Positions 6,400 through 12,640 of a stretch of DNA of 12,640 bases are shown here, piece by piece. The position numbers and the translations under genes are program-made. Positions within the stretch are counted from its first letter, which is position 1, and the number at the start of each line of letters is the position of its first letter. The notes below the pieces were generated by a model. The model saw nothing but the letters and a program-made list of their open reading frames with translations. It searched no databases and was not told where the DNA came from. The DNA comes from an uncultured Eubacteriales bacterium (GTDB lineage: Bacteria; Bacillota; Clostridia; Monoglobales; Monoglobaceae): contig CAJKNM010000044.1 in the NCBI GenBank assembly GCA_905201285.1, forward strand, positions 1 to 12,640, written 5' to 3'.

Positions 6400-7536
6400 A
6401 TGCAGAACAATGACTGTGAAAAATTTAAAGCAAGGCTCTTTGACTATGCCTCGGATATGCTGAGCGAGACAGAGAGCAGGGAACTGATTGAGCATATAAA
6501 TTCCTGCCCTGAATGCAGAGCAGAGCTGGCCGGAATTAAAGCTATTCTCTCTGCGGCGGCCGAGATAGAGAATGTCAAGCCGAGCGATGAACTGAAAAAA
6601 CGGATTTCATTAGGTCTTGCTGAAGAAGCACAGAAGATTAGACGAAGCCGCAGGGTCAGAATCGGAAGAACCGCGGCGGCGGCCGTGTCTCTTGCCGCTT
6701 GCGCAGCGTTGGCAGTCGGCATATATTCGGGTGGAATATATGATAAATTTATGAAGGCGGACGATACGGTTGTGTCGGACGCAGCTGATAATTCTCTTGA
6801 TAAGGAAAAAGAAACCGTAAGCACCCCTCAGCAGAATGAAAATTCCGCGGAGGTAAATTCCTCAGCCGAAGAAAATAAAGAAAATACGGAACAAGGTCAA
6901 ACTATTCCGCAGGCGGACGGAAAAAAGACGAATAATACGCCGCAGGCGGGGAAAACTAAAACATCGGATAAATCCTCATCAGGCGTTAATTCCGAAAAAA
7001 AGACGAAGCCGGAGGACACAGCTTCAGAAAAGAAGGAAAGCAACAGCGGCAGAACAGGCGGAGGTAAACAAGCGGAAACCGAGGAGTTATCAGGCTCGGC
7101 CAATGCCAAAAAGGCCGAAAGTGATACCGAAAATAAAGCCGAGGCAAGAAATTTTGCGGCGGTGTCCGAACCGGCGGAAAACAAGACCGGTGACATCGGG
7201 GCATCGGGCGGCGGTTCGTCCGCAAGAATGAAGAATGAAAGCGATACAGACGGCGGAGATGAGGCGGTTATGTACAGTGTGTCGAGCGCCGTAGACAGCG
7301 CTGAAAAGGTTTCGGCTGAGACGCTTCCCGTTTCCTGTACGGTTGTATGTGAAAATCCTCAGAGCTTTGCCGGGCATTTCGGCGCGGACGGAAGCGGAAA
7401 CACGGTTAAATTCAGTTTAAGCACGGATATGTGGCAGGCCCTTAAAAGCTATGCCGAGGAGTGCGGTGCACAGCTTGATGCTGAGTTCGGAGAGAATTCA
7501 AGAGGAACAATATCTGTTACGGTGACCAAAAAATAA
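6400..7536 (+). CDS. Membrane-bound zinc-finger anti-sigma factor with long extracytoplasmic region
   Basis: Most likely holds the upstream ECF sigma factor inactive at the membrane and releases it on an outside signal. 378 residues. The N-terminal domain (1-80) has the zinc-binding pattern of ZAS/zf-HC2 anti-sigmas: Cys6, His32, Cys36 and Cys39 (HINSCPEC). A basic stretch RRSRRVRIGR (81-90) leads to a single membrane helix at about 91-112, so the cytoplasmic N-terminus faces the sigma. Residues 120-290 are a low-complexity Ser/Glu/Lys/Asn/Ala-rich linker, probably disordered, long enough to cross a thick wall. A compact C-terminal part (about 290-378) with Cys313, Cys317 and Cys355 looks like a small folded domain; I do not recognise its family. 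The role of the N-terminal half is secure from motif plus context; the signal sensed is unknown. polA follows 34 nt downstream in the same direction. Confidence 0.88.
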   Translation: MQNNDCEKFKARLFDYASDMLSETESRELIEHINSCPECRAELAGIKAILSAAAEIENVKPSDELKKRISLGLAEEAQKIRRSRRVRIGRTAAAAVSLAACAALAVGIYSGGIYDKFMKADDTVVSDAADNSLDKEKETVSTPQQNENSAEVNSSAEENKENTEQGQTIPQADGKKTNNTPQAGKTKTSDKSSSGVNSEKKTKPEDTASEKKESNSGRTGGGKQAETEELSGSANAKKAESDTENKAEARNFAAVSEPAENKTGDIGASGGGSSARMKNESDTDGGDEAVMYSVSSAVDSAEKVSAETLPVSCTVVCENPQSFAGHFGADGSGNTVKFSLSTDMWQALKSYAEECGAQLDAEFGENSRGTISVTVTKK

Positions 7537-7570
7537 CAGAAATCCTATAGAACGGAGCATAAAACATAAG

Positions 7571-10210
7571 ATGAAAAAACTTCTGATAATTGACGGAAAC
7601 AGTATATTAAACAGGGCGTATTACGGAATACGCCCTCTTTCTGCGCCTGACGGAACACCGACAAACGCGGTTTACGGCTTTTTAAACATAATGTTTAAGT
7701 ATTTGGATGAAGAAAATCCCGACTATCTTTGCGTTGCCTTTGATGTGAAGGAAAAGACATTCAGACACAAGAGGTACGAGTTGTATAAGGCACAGCGTAA
7801 GCCTGCGCCGGAGGACTTTTTGGTTCAGCTTCCTTTAATGAAGGAAGTTCTTCAAAAGATGAATTGTCTTTGCCTTGAAAAACCGGGGTATGAGGCGGAT
7901 GACATAATAGGAACAGTCTCGGCTATGTGTGAGCGCGGCGGAATAGACTGTAGGATTCTGACGGGGGATAAGGATGACCTTCAGCTTTGCTCCGACAGGA
8001 CGGTTGTTAAGCTTGTTATTACCCGAATGGGAAAGACAGACACCACCGATTACGGCGAGGCGGAGTTTAAAGAAAAGTATGGAATAGAGCCGAACGCATT
8101 TATCGATGTTAAGGCGCTTATGGGCGATGCGTCGGATAATATTCCGGGTGTAAAGGGAATAGGCGAGAAAACGGCGATGTCGCTTATTCAAAATTACGGC
8201 AGTATAGAGAAAATTTATGAGAATACCGATGCGCTTGAGGTTACTCAAAGCGTGAGGAATAAGCTGAGCGACGGAAGAGATAATGCGTTTTTGAGTTATG
8301 AACTGGCAACGATAGACAGAAGTGTTCCGATTGAATTTGAATTTGACGATGCAAAAAGACAGCCGTATAACGAGATGGAGCTTGCGAAAATTTTCACGCG
8401 GCTGAACTTCAGTTCATTTATACGAAAGCTCGGTCTCGAAGGCAAGGCGGCCGGGGGTGATTCGAACAGTGAAGTTACCGAAATCAGCGGTGAAGGCGAG
8501 AAAACGGAATTTGACAGCCTTCTTGCCGCCGCCCATAAGGCAGGGAGAGTATCATATTTAAGAGATGACCAAAGGTTGTTTATAAAACCTATGAATTCGG
8601 ATAAGGCAATGTATTCTGACGCAGGTTTGGATGAACAAAAATTGTTTTTTGCCGATTCCGAAATCGAAAAGGTCGGATTTAACATAAAAGAGGATATGGT
8701 TGCGCTATCCGACTTCGGACTTGATGCAAAAGAGAATAATTATGAAAAAATGGCATTTGATGTGATGCTTGCCGCCTATATTTTAGACCCTAATCAGTCG
8801 GATTACCGCATAGACGAGCTTTGCGTAAAGTATCTCGGGGCGGTTCTTAAAAAGAGCGGCGGCGGTGACCAGATTTCGATGGCGGAAGTGGTCGGCGGAG
8901 ACGATATAAAAGAGAAGATATGCGAGGTTCTTGCAATCGAACGCCTTGCTGAAAAAATGGCTGAGAAGCTTAAAGAAAACGGACAGGAGAAGCTGTATTA
9001 TGACACAGAACTTCCGCTGACCGAGGTTTTGGCTCAGCTTCAGACAAGGGGAATGTATATAGACAGAGCGGCGCTTTCCGACTTCGGAAAAATGCTTGAG
9101 AGCCGTATTGAAAAGCTCTGTTGTGAGATTTATGATATGGCGGGCGAAAAATTCAATATCAATTCACCAAAACAGCTGGGTGTGATTTTGTTTGAAAAGC
9201 TTGAACTTCCGTACGGGAAGAAGAACAAAAGCGGAGGTTATTCAACAAATGTGGATATACTTGAAAAGCTCAGAAATAAGCATCCGATTGCGGAAGCGGT
9301 GCTTGACTATAGACAGCTTGCAAAGCTTCAGGCAACGTATGTGACCGGGCTTGACAATGTGGTGAACCCAAAGACGGGAAGAATTCATTCACACTTTAAT
9401 CAAACGGTTACCAATACCGGAAGGCTCAGCAGTACAGAGCCTAATCTTCAGAATATTCCTGTCAGAACCGAGCTTGGAAGAGAAATAAGACGGATGTTTG
9501 CGGCGGAATATGACGGCTGGTGCCTGATTGACGCTGACTATTCTCAGATTGAACTTCGGGTTCTCGCACATATCGCGGATGATGAGGCGATGAAGCAGGC
9601 ATTTAAAAGCGGAGAGGATATTCATGCTCAGACAGCGGCAACGGTGTTTGGGGTAGAGCCCGACAAGGTTACGCCGCAGATGCGTTCGCGCGCAAAGGCG
9701 GTAAACTTCGGAATAGTTTATGGAATCGGCGCTTTCTCGCTTGCACAGGATATAGGAACAACCCGAAAAGAGGCACAGGAGTATATTGACGGTTATCTGG
9801 CACATTATCATAAGGTTTCGGAATATATGTCAAGAACTGTGGAGGATGCAAAAAAGAACGGATATATAACAACCATTTTAGGCAGGCGGAGATATATTCC
9901 CGAACTTGGTTCAAGCTCGCATAATGTACGTGCCTTCGGTGAGAGGGTCGCCATGAATGCGCCGATTCAGGGGAGTGCGGCCGATATTATAAAGATAGCA
10001 ATGGTGAATGTGTATAAGAGACTTAAAGATGAGAAGCTTAAAGCAAGGCTTGTTCTTCAGGTACACGACGAATTGATAGTCGAATCGCCCGAAAGCGAGG
10101 CGGAAGCGGCGGCTCAAATATTAAAAGAAGAAATGGAAAACGCATATGCCCTGTCGGTTCCGCTTAAAGTGGATATGAATAAGGGAAAGACATGGTACGA
10201 TACCAAATAA
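7571..10210 (+). CDS. polA: DNA polymerase I (family A), proofreading-inactive
   Basis: Fills gaps and removes RNA primers during lagging-strand synthesis and excision repair. 879 residues, complete. The 5'-nuclease domain (1-290) has DGNSILNRAYYG (8-19), PGYEADDIIGT (105-115), ILTGDKDDLQL (129-139) and GDASDNIPGVKGIGEKTA (185-202). The 3'-5' exonuclease-like domain (about 310-470) lacks the DxE of motif I and the YxxxD of motif III and keeps only an isolated FDVMLAAYILD (396-406), so proofreading should be absent, as in Bacillus-type enzymes. The polymerase domain is intact: motif A IDADYSQIELR (Asp656, Glu661), motif B RSRAKAVNFGIVYG (Arg705, Lys709, Phe713, Tyr717) and motif C LQVHDELIVE (His832, Asp833, Glu834). 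The ribosome binding site is weak: GGAG 13 nt before the ATG. It follows the sigma/anti-sigma pair closely and may be co-transcribed. It ends 2 nt before a strong terminator. Confidence 0.98.
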   Translation: MKKLLIIDGNSILNRAYYGIRPLSAPDGTPTNAVYGFLNIMFKYLDEENPDYLCVAFDVKEKTFRHKRYELYKAQRKPAPEDFLVQLPLMKEVLQKMNCLCLEKPGYEADDIIGTVSAMCERGGIDCRILTGDKDDLQLCSDRTVVKLVITRMGKTDTTDYGEAEFKEKYGIEPNAFIDVKALMGDASDNIPGVKGIGEKTAMSLIQNYGSIEKIYENTDALEVTQSVRNKLSDGRDNAFLSYELATIDRSVPIEFEFDDAKRQPYNEMELAKIFTRLNFSSFIRKLGLEGKAAGGDSNSEVTEISGEGEKTEFDSLLAAAHKAGRVSYLRDDQRLFIKPMNSDKAMYSDAGLDEQKLFFADSEIEKVGFNIKEDMVALSDFGLDAKENNYEKMAFDVMLAAYILDPNQSDYRIDELCVKYLGAVLKKSGGGDQISMAEVVGGDDIKEKICEVLAIERLAEKMAEKLKENGQEKLYYDTELPLTEVLAQLQTRGMYIDRAALSDFGKMLESRIEKLCCEIYDMAGEKFNINSPKQLGVILFEKLELPYGKKNKSGGYSTNVDILEKLRNKHPIAEAVLDYRQLAKLQATYVTGLDNVVNPKTGRIHSHFNQTVTNTGRLSSTEPNLQNIPVRTELGREIRRMFAAEYDGWCLIDADYSQIELRVLAHIADDEAMKQAFKSGEDIHAQTAATVFGVEPDKVTPQMRSRAKAVNFGIVYGIGAFSLAQDIGTTRKEAQEYIDGYLAHYHKVSEYMSRTVEDAKKNGYITTILGRRRYIPELGSSSHNVRAFGERVAMNAPIQGSAADIIKIAMVNVYKRLKDEKLKARLVLQVHDELIVESPESEAEAAAQILKEEMENAYALSVPLKVDMNKGKTWYDTK

Positions 10211-10212
10211 TA

Positions 10213-10254
10213 AAAATCAGGGTTCGCTTCCAAGCTGAAGCGAACCCTGATTTT
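10213..10254. terminator. Bidirectional terminator between polA and eda
   Basis: A perfect 17-bp inverted repeat (10213-10229 with 10238-10254; core CAGGGTTCGCTT / AAGCGAACCCTG) with an 8-nt loop. It is flanked by four T on the plus strand and by T-rich sequence on the minus strand, and it sits between two converging genes. Confidence 0.93.
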
Positions 10255-10273
10255 GCGTCAAAGGGCAGTGTTA

Positions 10274-10915
10274 TTATGAGCGAGCCTCTTTTATCTTTGC
10301 GATAAACTTCTTTGCGGTCTCGGTAATAGCGCCAAAGTCACCCGTTTTAGCGCCCTTTGTGAGTGAAGAACCGGCACCGACCGCCACTGCGCCGGCCTTA
10401 ATCCACTGATCAACATTATCGACATCAACGCCGCCGGTAGGCATCATCTTTGCCTGCGGAAGCGGGCCTTTAATGTCCTTTATAATCTTAGGGCCGAAAA
10501 GGTCAGCGGGGAATATTTTGATTATATCGGCACCTGCCTCCATAGCGGTGATAGCCTCGGTAATCGTCATACAACCGGGAATATAGGGCACGCGATAGCG
10601 GTTACAGAGCTTTGCGGTATCAAGATTGAAGGCGGGACTGACTATGTAATTCGCGCCGGAGAGGATAGCCATACGAGCTGTTTCGCTATCGAGAACGGTT
10701 CCTGCGCCGAGAAGCATTTCGCCGTTTGAATATTTAACGGCAAGCGCTTCGATTACCTTAAGTGCACCCGGGACGGTGAATGTAAGCTCAATGGAAGGAC
10801 AGCCCCCCTCTAAGCAGGCATCACTTATTCTGATTGCATCTTCGGCGTTTTCGGCTCTTACAACAGCAACAAGACCGGCATCGGTCATTTTTGATATAAC
10901 CATCTCTTTTTCCAT
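10274..10915 (-). CDS. eda: KDPG / 4-hydroxy-2-oxoglutarate aldolase
   Basis: A class I aldolase that splits 2-keto-3-deoxy-6-phosphogluconate into pyruvate and glyceraldehyde 3-phosphate, the last step of the Entner-Doudoroff and hexuronate routes; many members also act on 4-hydroxy-2-oxoglutarate. 213 residues, normal length, a single TIM barrel. Motifs: VAVVRAE (16-22), SIELTFTVPGA (41-51) with the catalytic Glu43, GAGTVL (70-75), IIKIFPA (131-137) with the Schiff-base Lys133, and MMPTGGV (157-163). The ATG at 10915 has AAGGA about 13 nt upstream, a longish spacing. A near-consensus promoter lies at 10986-11014. No kdgK, edd or uronate gene lies beside it, so its pathway (uronate/pectin breakdown or gluconate) cannot be told from this window. 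The related galactonate enzyme DgoA is less likely but not excluded. Confidence 0.93.
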   Translation of the reverse strand: MEKEMVISKMTDAGLVAVVRAENAEDAIRISDACLEGGCPSIELTFTVPGALKVIEALAVKYSNGEMLLGAGTVLDSETARMAILSGANYIVSPAFNLDTAKLCNRYRVPYIPGCMTITEAITAMEAGADIIKIFPADLFGPKIIKDIKGPLPQAKMMPTGGVDVDNVDQWIKAGAVAVGAGSSLTKGAKTGDFGAITETAKKFIAKIKEARS

Positions 10916-10985
10916 AATAAATTTAACTTCCTTTCGTGTGAGTCTATATTGTGTTTAAATAAAAAACTAAAATATTTCCATATAA

Positions 10986-11014
10986 ATTATACCTTAATTA
11001 TTGGCATAAATCAA
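10986..11014 (-). promoter_or_regulatory. Sigma-A promoter of eda
   Basis: On the minus strand, TTGATT (11009-11014), a 17-nt spacer and a perfect TATAAT (10986-10991). Expected start is about 10979, giving a leader of about 64 nt. No clear operator palindrome is visible in the leader. Confidence 0.75.
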
Positions 11015-11266
11015 GTAATTTGGAGAAAAAGGGGCAATAATATTAATAATTGACAGCTTAATGATAAGAAATGGCATCTTTTTCAGATTTCTAATCAGCA
11101 AACGCCTTAGCCTGTAGATGTAAATATAATTGTATAATTTCAAAATAATGTATAAAAATTAATATTGCTGTGGCATAATTTAATCTGATTTTTTGCCTGT
11201 CTTTTTATGCAGAATAGCTGAAAATGATAAAATCGACACAAAATAAGTTTTTTTTGAAAAAAAATC
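11015..11266. other. AT-rich spacer between divergent eda and pfkA promoters
   Basis: Visibly richer in A/T than the flanking genes and broken by stops in all frames, with no usable ribosome binding site plus start. It contains several -10-like words, including TGGCATAAT (11171-11179) and TGATAAAAT (11225-11233), none with a good -35. A T8-G-A8 tract lies at 11248-11264. A weak 6-bp arm pair (GCATAA 11173-11178 with TTATGC 11205-11210) is the only inverted repeat I noticed. I see no convincing small RNA or small protein here. Confidence 0.5.
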
Positions 11267-11295
11267 TTGCAAAATTTATCTCAATGTGATAAAAT
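11267..11295 (+). promoter_or_regulatory. Sigma-A promoter of pfkA with upstream A/T tract
   Basis: TTGCAA (11267-11272), a 17-nt spacer and TAAAAT (11290-11295) preceded by TGA (extended -10). The T8-G-A8 tract ends 2 nt before the -35, where an UP element would sit. Expected start is near 11302, leaving a leader of about 130 nt with AGGAGG at 11416-11421, 9 nt before the ATG. Confidence 0.75.
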
Positions 11296-11430
11296 TAATG
11301 AGTTAGGTTAGGTGATTTTGAGTCGGTTTGATCAAAAAGACTTGCCCCTGATTTAATTATTAAATAAAGGTAATTCTTAAAACGGTCTTCATTTATTAAG
11401 AGGGCTGTATACTATAGGAGGTTTAATATA

Positions 11431-12531
11431 ATGAGTGAAATTAAGAGAATTGGTGTAATGACCGGCGGCGGCGATTGCCCCGGATTGAACGCAGTAATCC
11501 GTGCGGTTACAAAGACCGCTATTATGAAGTACGGTCTTGAGGTTGTTGGTATTAAGCATGGCTATCGCGGTCTGTATCTCGGCGGTGACGAGTTTGTTAA
11601 GCTTACCCTTAACGATGTTTCGGGCGTAATCACAAAGGGCGGTACAATGCTCTACAGTTCAAACAAGGATAACCTGTTTGATTACACCTATACGGACGAA
11701 AACGGTAACGAACAGCACGGTGATGTTTCTGACGTCGGCGTTAAGAACCTTAAAGACGCAGGCATCGATGCTCTTATAGTTATAGGCGGCGACGGTACTT
11801 TGACCAGCGGAAGAGATTTTTCAAGAAAGGGCGTTAAGGTTATCGGTGTTCCTAAGACTATCGATAACGATTTGGCCGCTACCGATACCACTTTCGGTTT
11901 TGACACCGCTGTTGCGGTTGCTACCGAGTCTATTGACAGACTCAGAACCACAGCTGAATCTCACAGCAGAATTATGGTTGTTGAGGCAATGGGCCGTTAT
12001 GCGGGATTCATAGGAATCGCCTCTGCTATTGCGGGTGGATGTGACGCGGCTCTTATCCCTGAAATTCCTTATGACATCAATAAGGTTGCAGACGCAATCA
12101 AAGCAAATATGAAGAGAGGCAAGAACTTTGCGCTCGTTGTTGTATCTGAGGGTGCTAAACCCCTCGGCGGTGACGTTGTTGTATCAAAGGTTGTTGAGAA
12201 CAGCCCCGACCCGATTCGTCTCGGCGGTATAGGTAACGTTGTTGCGGGTCAGCTTGAAGAACTTGTTGGCCTTGAAGCGAGAGCCACCATCCTCGGCCAT
12301 GTTCAGAGAGGCGGCACGCCGACGGCAAACGACAGAATCTTGTCGACACGCTATGGTTCATATGCGGTTGAGCTTCTTATGCAGGGCAAGTTCGGTAATA
12401 TGGTTACACTTAGCGGAGCAGAGCTCAGCTATGAGTCATTAGAGAATGTTATCGGTGCAAATAAAGCTGTTGAAGAGGATAGCTATTGGATTAAAACCGC
12501 ACGTTCTATCGGTATGTGTCTCGGTGACTAA
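11431..12531 (+). CDS. pfkA: 6-phosphofructokinase, mixed ATP/PPi subgroup
   Basis: Phosphorylates fructose 6-phosphate to fructose 1,6-bisphosphate in glycolysis. 366 residues, complete, with a strong AGGAGG site. Motifs: TGGGDCPGLNAVIRA at 11-25 (nucleotide/phosphate loop), IGGDGTLTSG at 118-127, PKTIDNDL at 141-148 with catalytic Asp145, AMGRYAG at 186-192 and GHVQRGGTPTANDR at 289-302 (substrate binding). At the two positions used to predict the donor (104 and 124 in E. coli PfkA) it has Gly122 and Lys142. Gly at the first favours ATP; Lys at the second is typical of pyrophosphate enzymes. The GGGDCPGLN opening and the length place it with the 'mixed' group, where most characterised members use PPi but at least one Streptomyces enzyme uses ATP. 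ATP is my preferred call. Codons look biased to GTT, GGT and GCT compared with neighbours, as in highly expressed genes. No pyruvate kinase gene follows within the window. Confidence 0.95.
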   Translation: MSEIKRIGVMTGGGDCPGLNAVIRAVTKTAIMKYGLEVVGIKHGYRGLYLGGDEFVKLTLNDVSGVITKGGTMLYSSNKDNLFDYTYTDENGNEQHGDVSDVGVKNLKDAGIDALIVIGGDGTLTSGRDFSRKGVKVIGVPKTIDNDLAATDTTFGFDTAVAVATESIDRLRTTAESHSRIMVVEAMGRYAGFIGIASAIAGGCDAALIPEIPYDINKVADAIKANMKRGKNFALVVVSEGAKPLGGDVVVSKVVENSPDPIRLGGIGNVVAGQLEELVGLEARATILGHVQRGGTPTANDRILSTRYGSYAVELLMQGKFGNMVTLSGAELSYESLENVIGANKAVEEDSYWIKTARSIGMCLGD

Positions 12532-12551
12532 AATAAATTTAAAAAATATAT

Positions 12552-12571
12552 AAAAAATGCTTGCATTTTTT
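12552..12571. terminator. A/T-rich palindrome after pfkA, possible weak terminator
   Basis: A perfect 20-base inverted repeat, AAAAAATGC-TT-GCATTTTTT, lies 20 nt after the pfkA stop. The T run suits termination, but the stem has little G/C and must open to a 4-nt loop, so termination would be weak. The right arm carries the -35 element of the next promoter, so it might instead be an operator. Confidence 0.35.
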
Positions 12572-12589
12572 GCCGAGATATGATATACT
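12561..12589 (+). promoter_or_regulatory. Strong sigma-A promoter for a gene beyond the right edge
   Basis: TTGCAT (12561-12566), a 17-nt spacer and TATACT (12584-12589) preceded by TGA (extended -10). Expected start is about 12596, at the foot of a small hairpin (GCTTGT 12597-12602 with ACAAGC 12607-12612, loop TAAA). The transcript runs off the window, so its gene is unknown. Confidence 0.75.
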
Positions 12590-12640
12590 GATAAACGCTT
12601 GTTAAAACAAGCCTGATATTAGTTAAAGATTACTATCATA

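Noticed and set aside
6897..7377. Overlapping minus-strand open frames across the anti-sigma linker
   Set aside because: Low-complexity, G/C-rich codons on the plus strand remove stops on the other strand; the predicted proteins show no domain and no good start site.
7522..7551. Separate polA promoter (GTGACC, 18 nt, TATAGA)
   Set aside because: Both hexamers match only four of six positions and there is no extended -10; too weak to call.
11050..11080. TTGACA at 11050-11055 as a plus-strand promoter
   Set aside because: The best -10-like word (CATCTT) is 19 nt away and poor; nothing else fits at 16-18 nt.
11310..11356. 12-codon leader peptide with TTG start after AGGTGA
   Set aside because: The spacing from Shine-Dalgarno to start is only about 2 nt and the peptide shows no attenuation-type codon run.
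11377..11391. CcpA cre-like site in the pfkA leader
   Set aside because: The core A/C/G positions fit, but several bases defining the two outer ends do not, and the symmetry is poor.
1..12640. CRISPR arrays, insertion sequences, attachment sites, tRNA or rRNA genes, toxin-antitoxin or phage-defence genes
   Set aside because: Looked for on both strands by eye; no spaced direct repeats, transposase or integrase motifs, or cloverleaf-like sequences were seen.

Overview
The window looks like a chromosomal segment of a spore-former-type Firmicute in class Clostridia, probably an uncultivated gut or rumen Oscillospirales/Clostridiales relative. The grounds are the gene set (RNase M5, type III pantothenate kinase, a SpoVB-type flippase, an ECF-transporter S component, an SLH-anchored surface protein), strong AGGAGG or AGGTGA ribosome binding sites, and near-consensus sigma-A promoters, several with a TGN extended -10. 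I see no tRNA, rRNA, CRISPR array, transposase or phage gene. The assignment rests on gene content alone.

Layout from left to right. (1) At 3-2048 (+) is the 3' part of a secreted, SLH-anchored glycoside hydrolase resembling family GH26. Its true start lies outside the window. (2) A bidirectional terminator separates it from a minus-strand block: rnmV (RNase M5), then coaX (type III pantothenate kinase) with its own promoter, then an ECF-transporter S component that may import pantothenate. (3) A plus-strand block starts at 4344 with a SpoVB-like lipid flippase. The coding tail of that gene holds an almost perfect sigma-A promoter for an ECF sigma factor, followed by its membrane-bound zinc-finger anti-sigma factor and polA (DNA polymerase I lacking proofreading residues). 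A 17-bp hairpin ends the block. (4) eda (KDPG/KHG aldolase, minus strand) and pfkA (6-phosphofructokinase, plus strand) diverge from a 515-bp AT-rich spacer with one good promoter for each. (5) After pfkA, a palindrome merges into a strong promoter pointing out of the right edge.

Most of this is housekeeping and ordinary accessory content, and I do not see a clearly new multi-gene system. The points most worth a second look are: the mixed ATP/PPi signature of the phosphofructokinase; the coaX/S-component pair as a pantothenate capture-and-trap unit; the sigma/anti-sigma pair placed directly upstream of polA and driven from inside the flippase gene; the unusual architecture and altered acid/base motif of the GH26-like protein; and the overlapping palindrome/promoter at the right edge.
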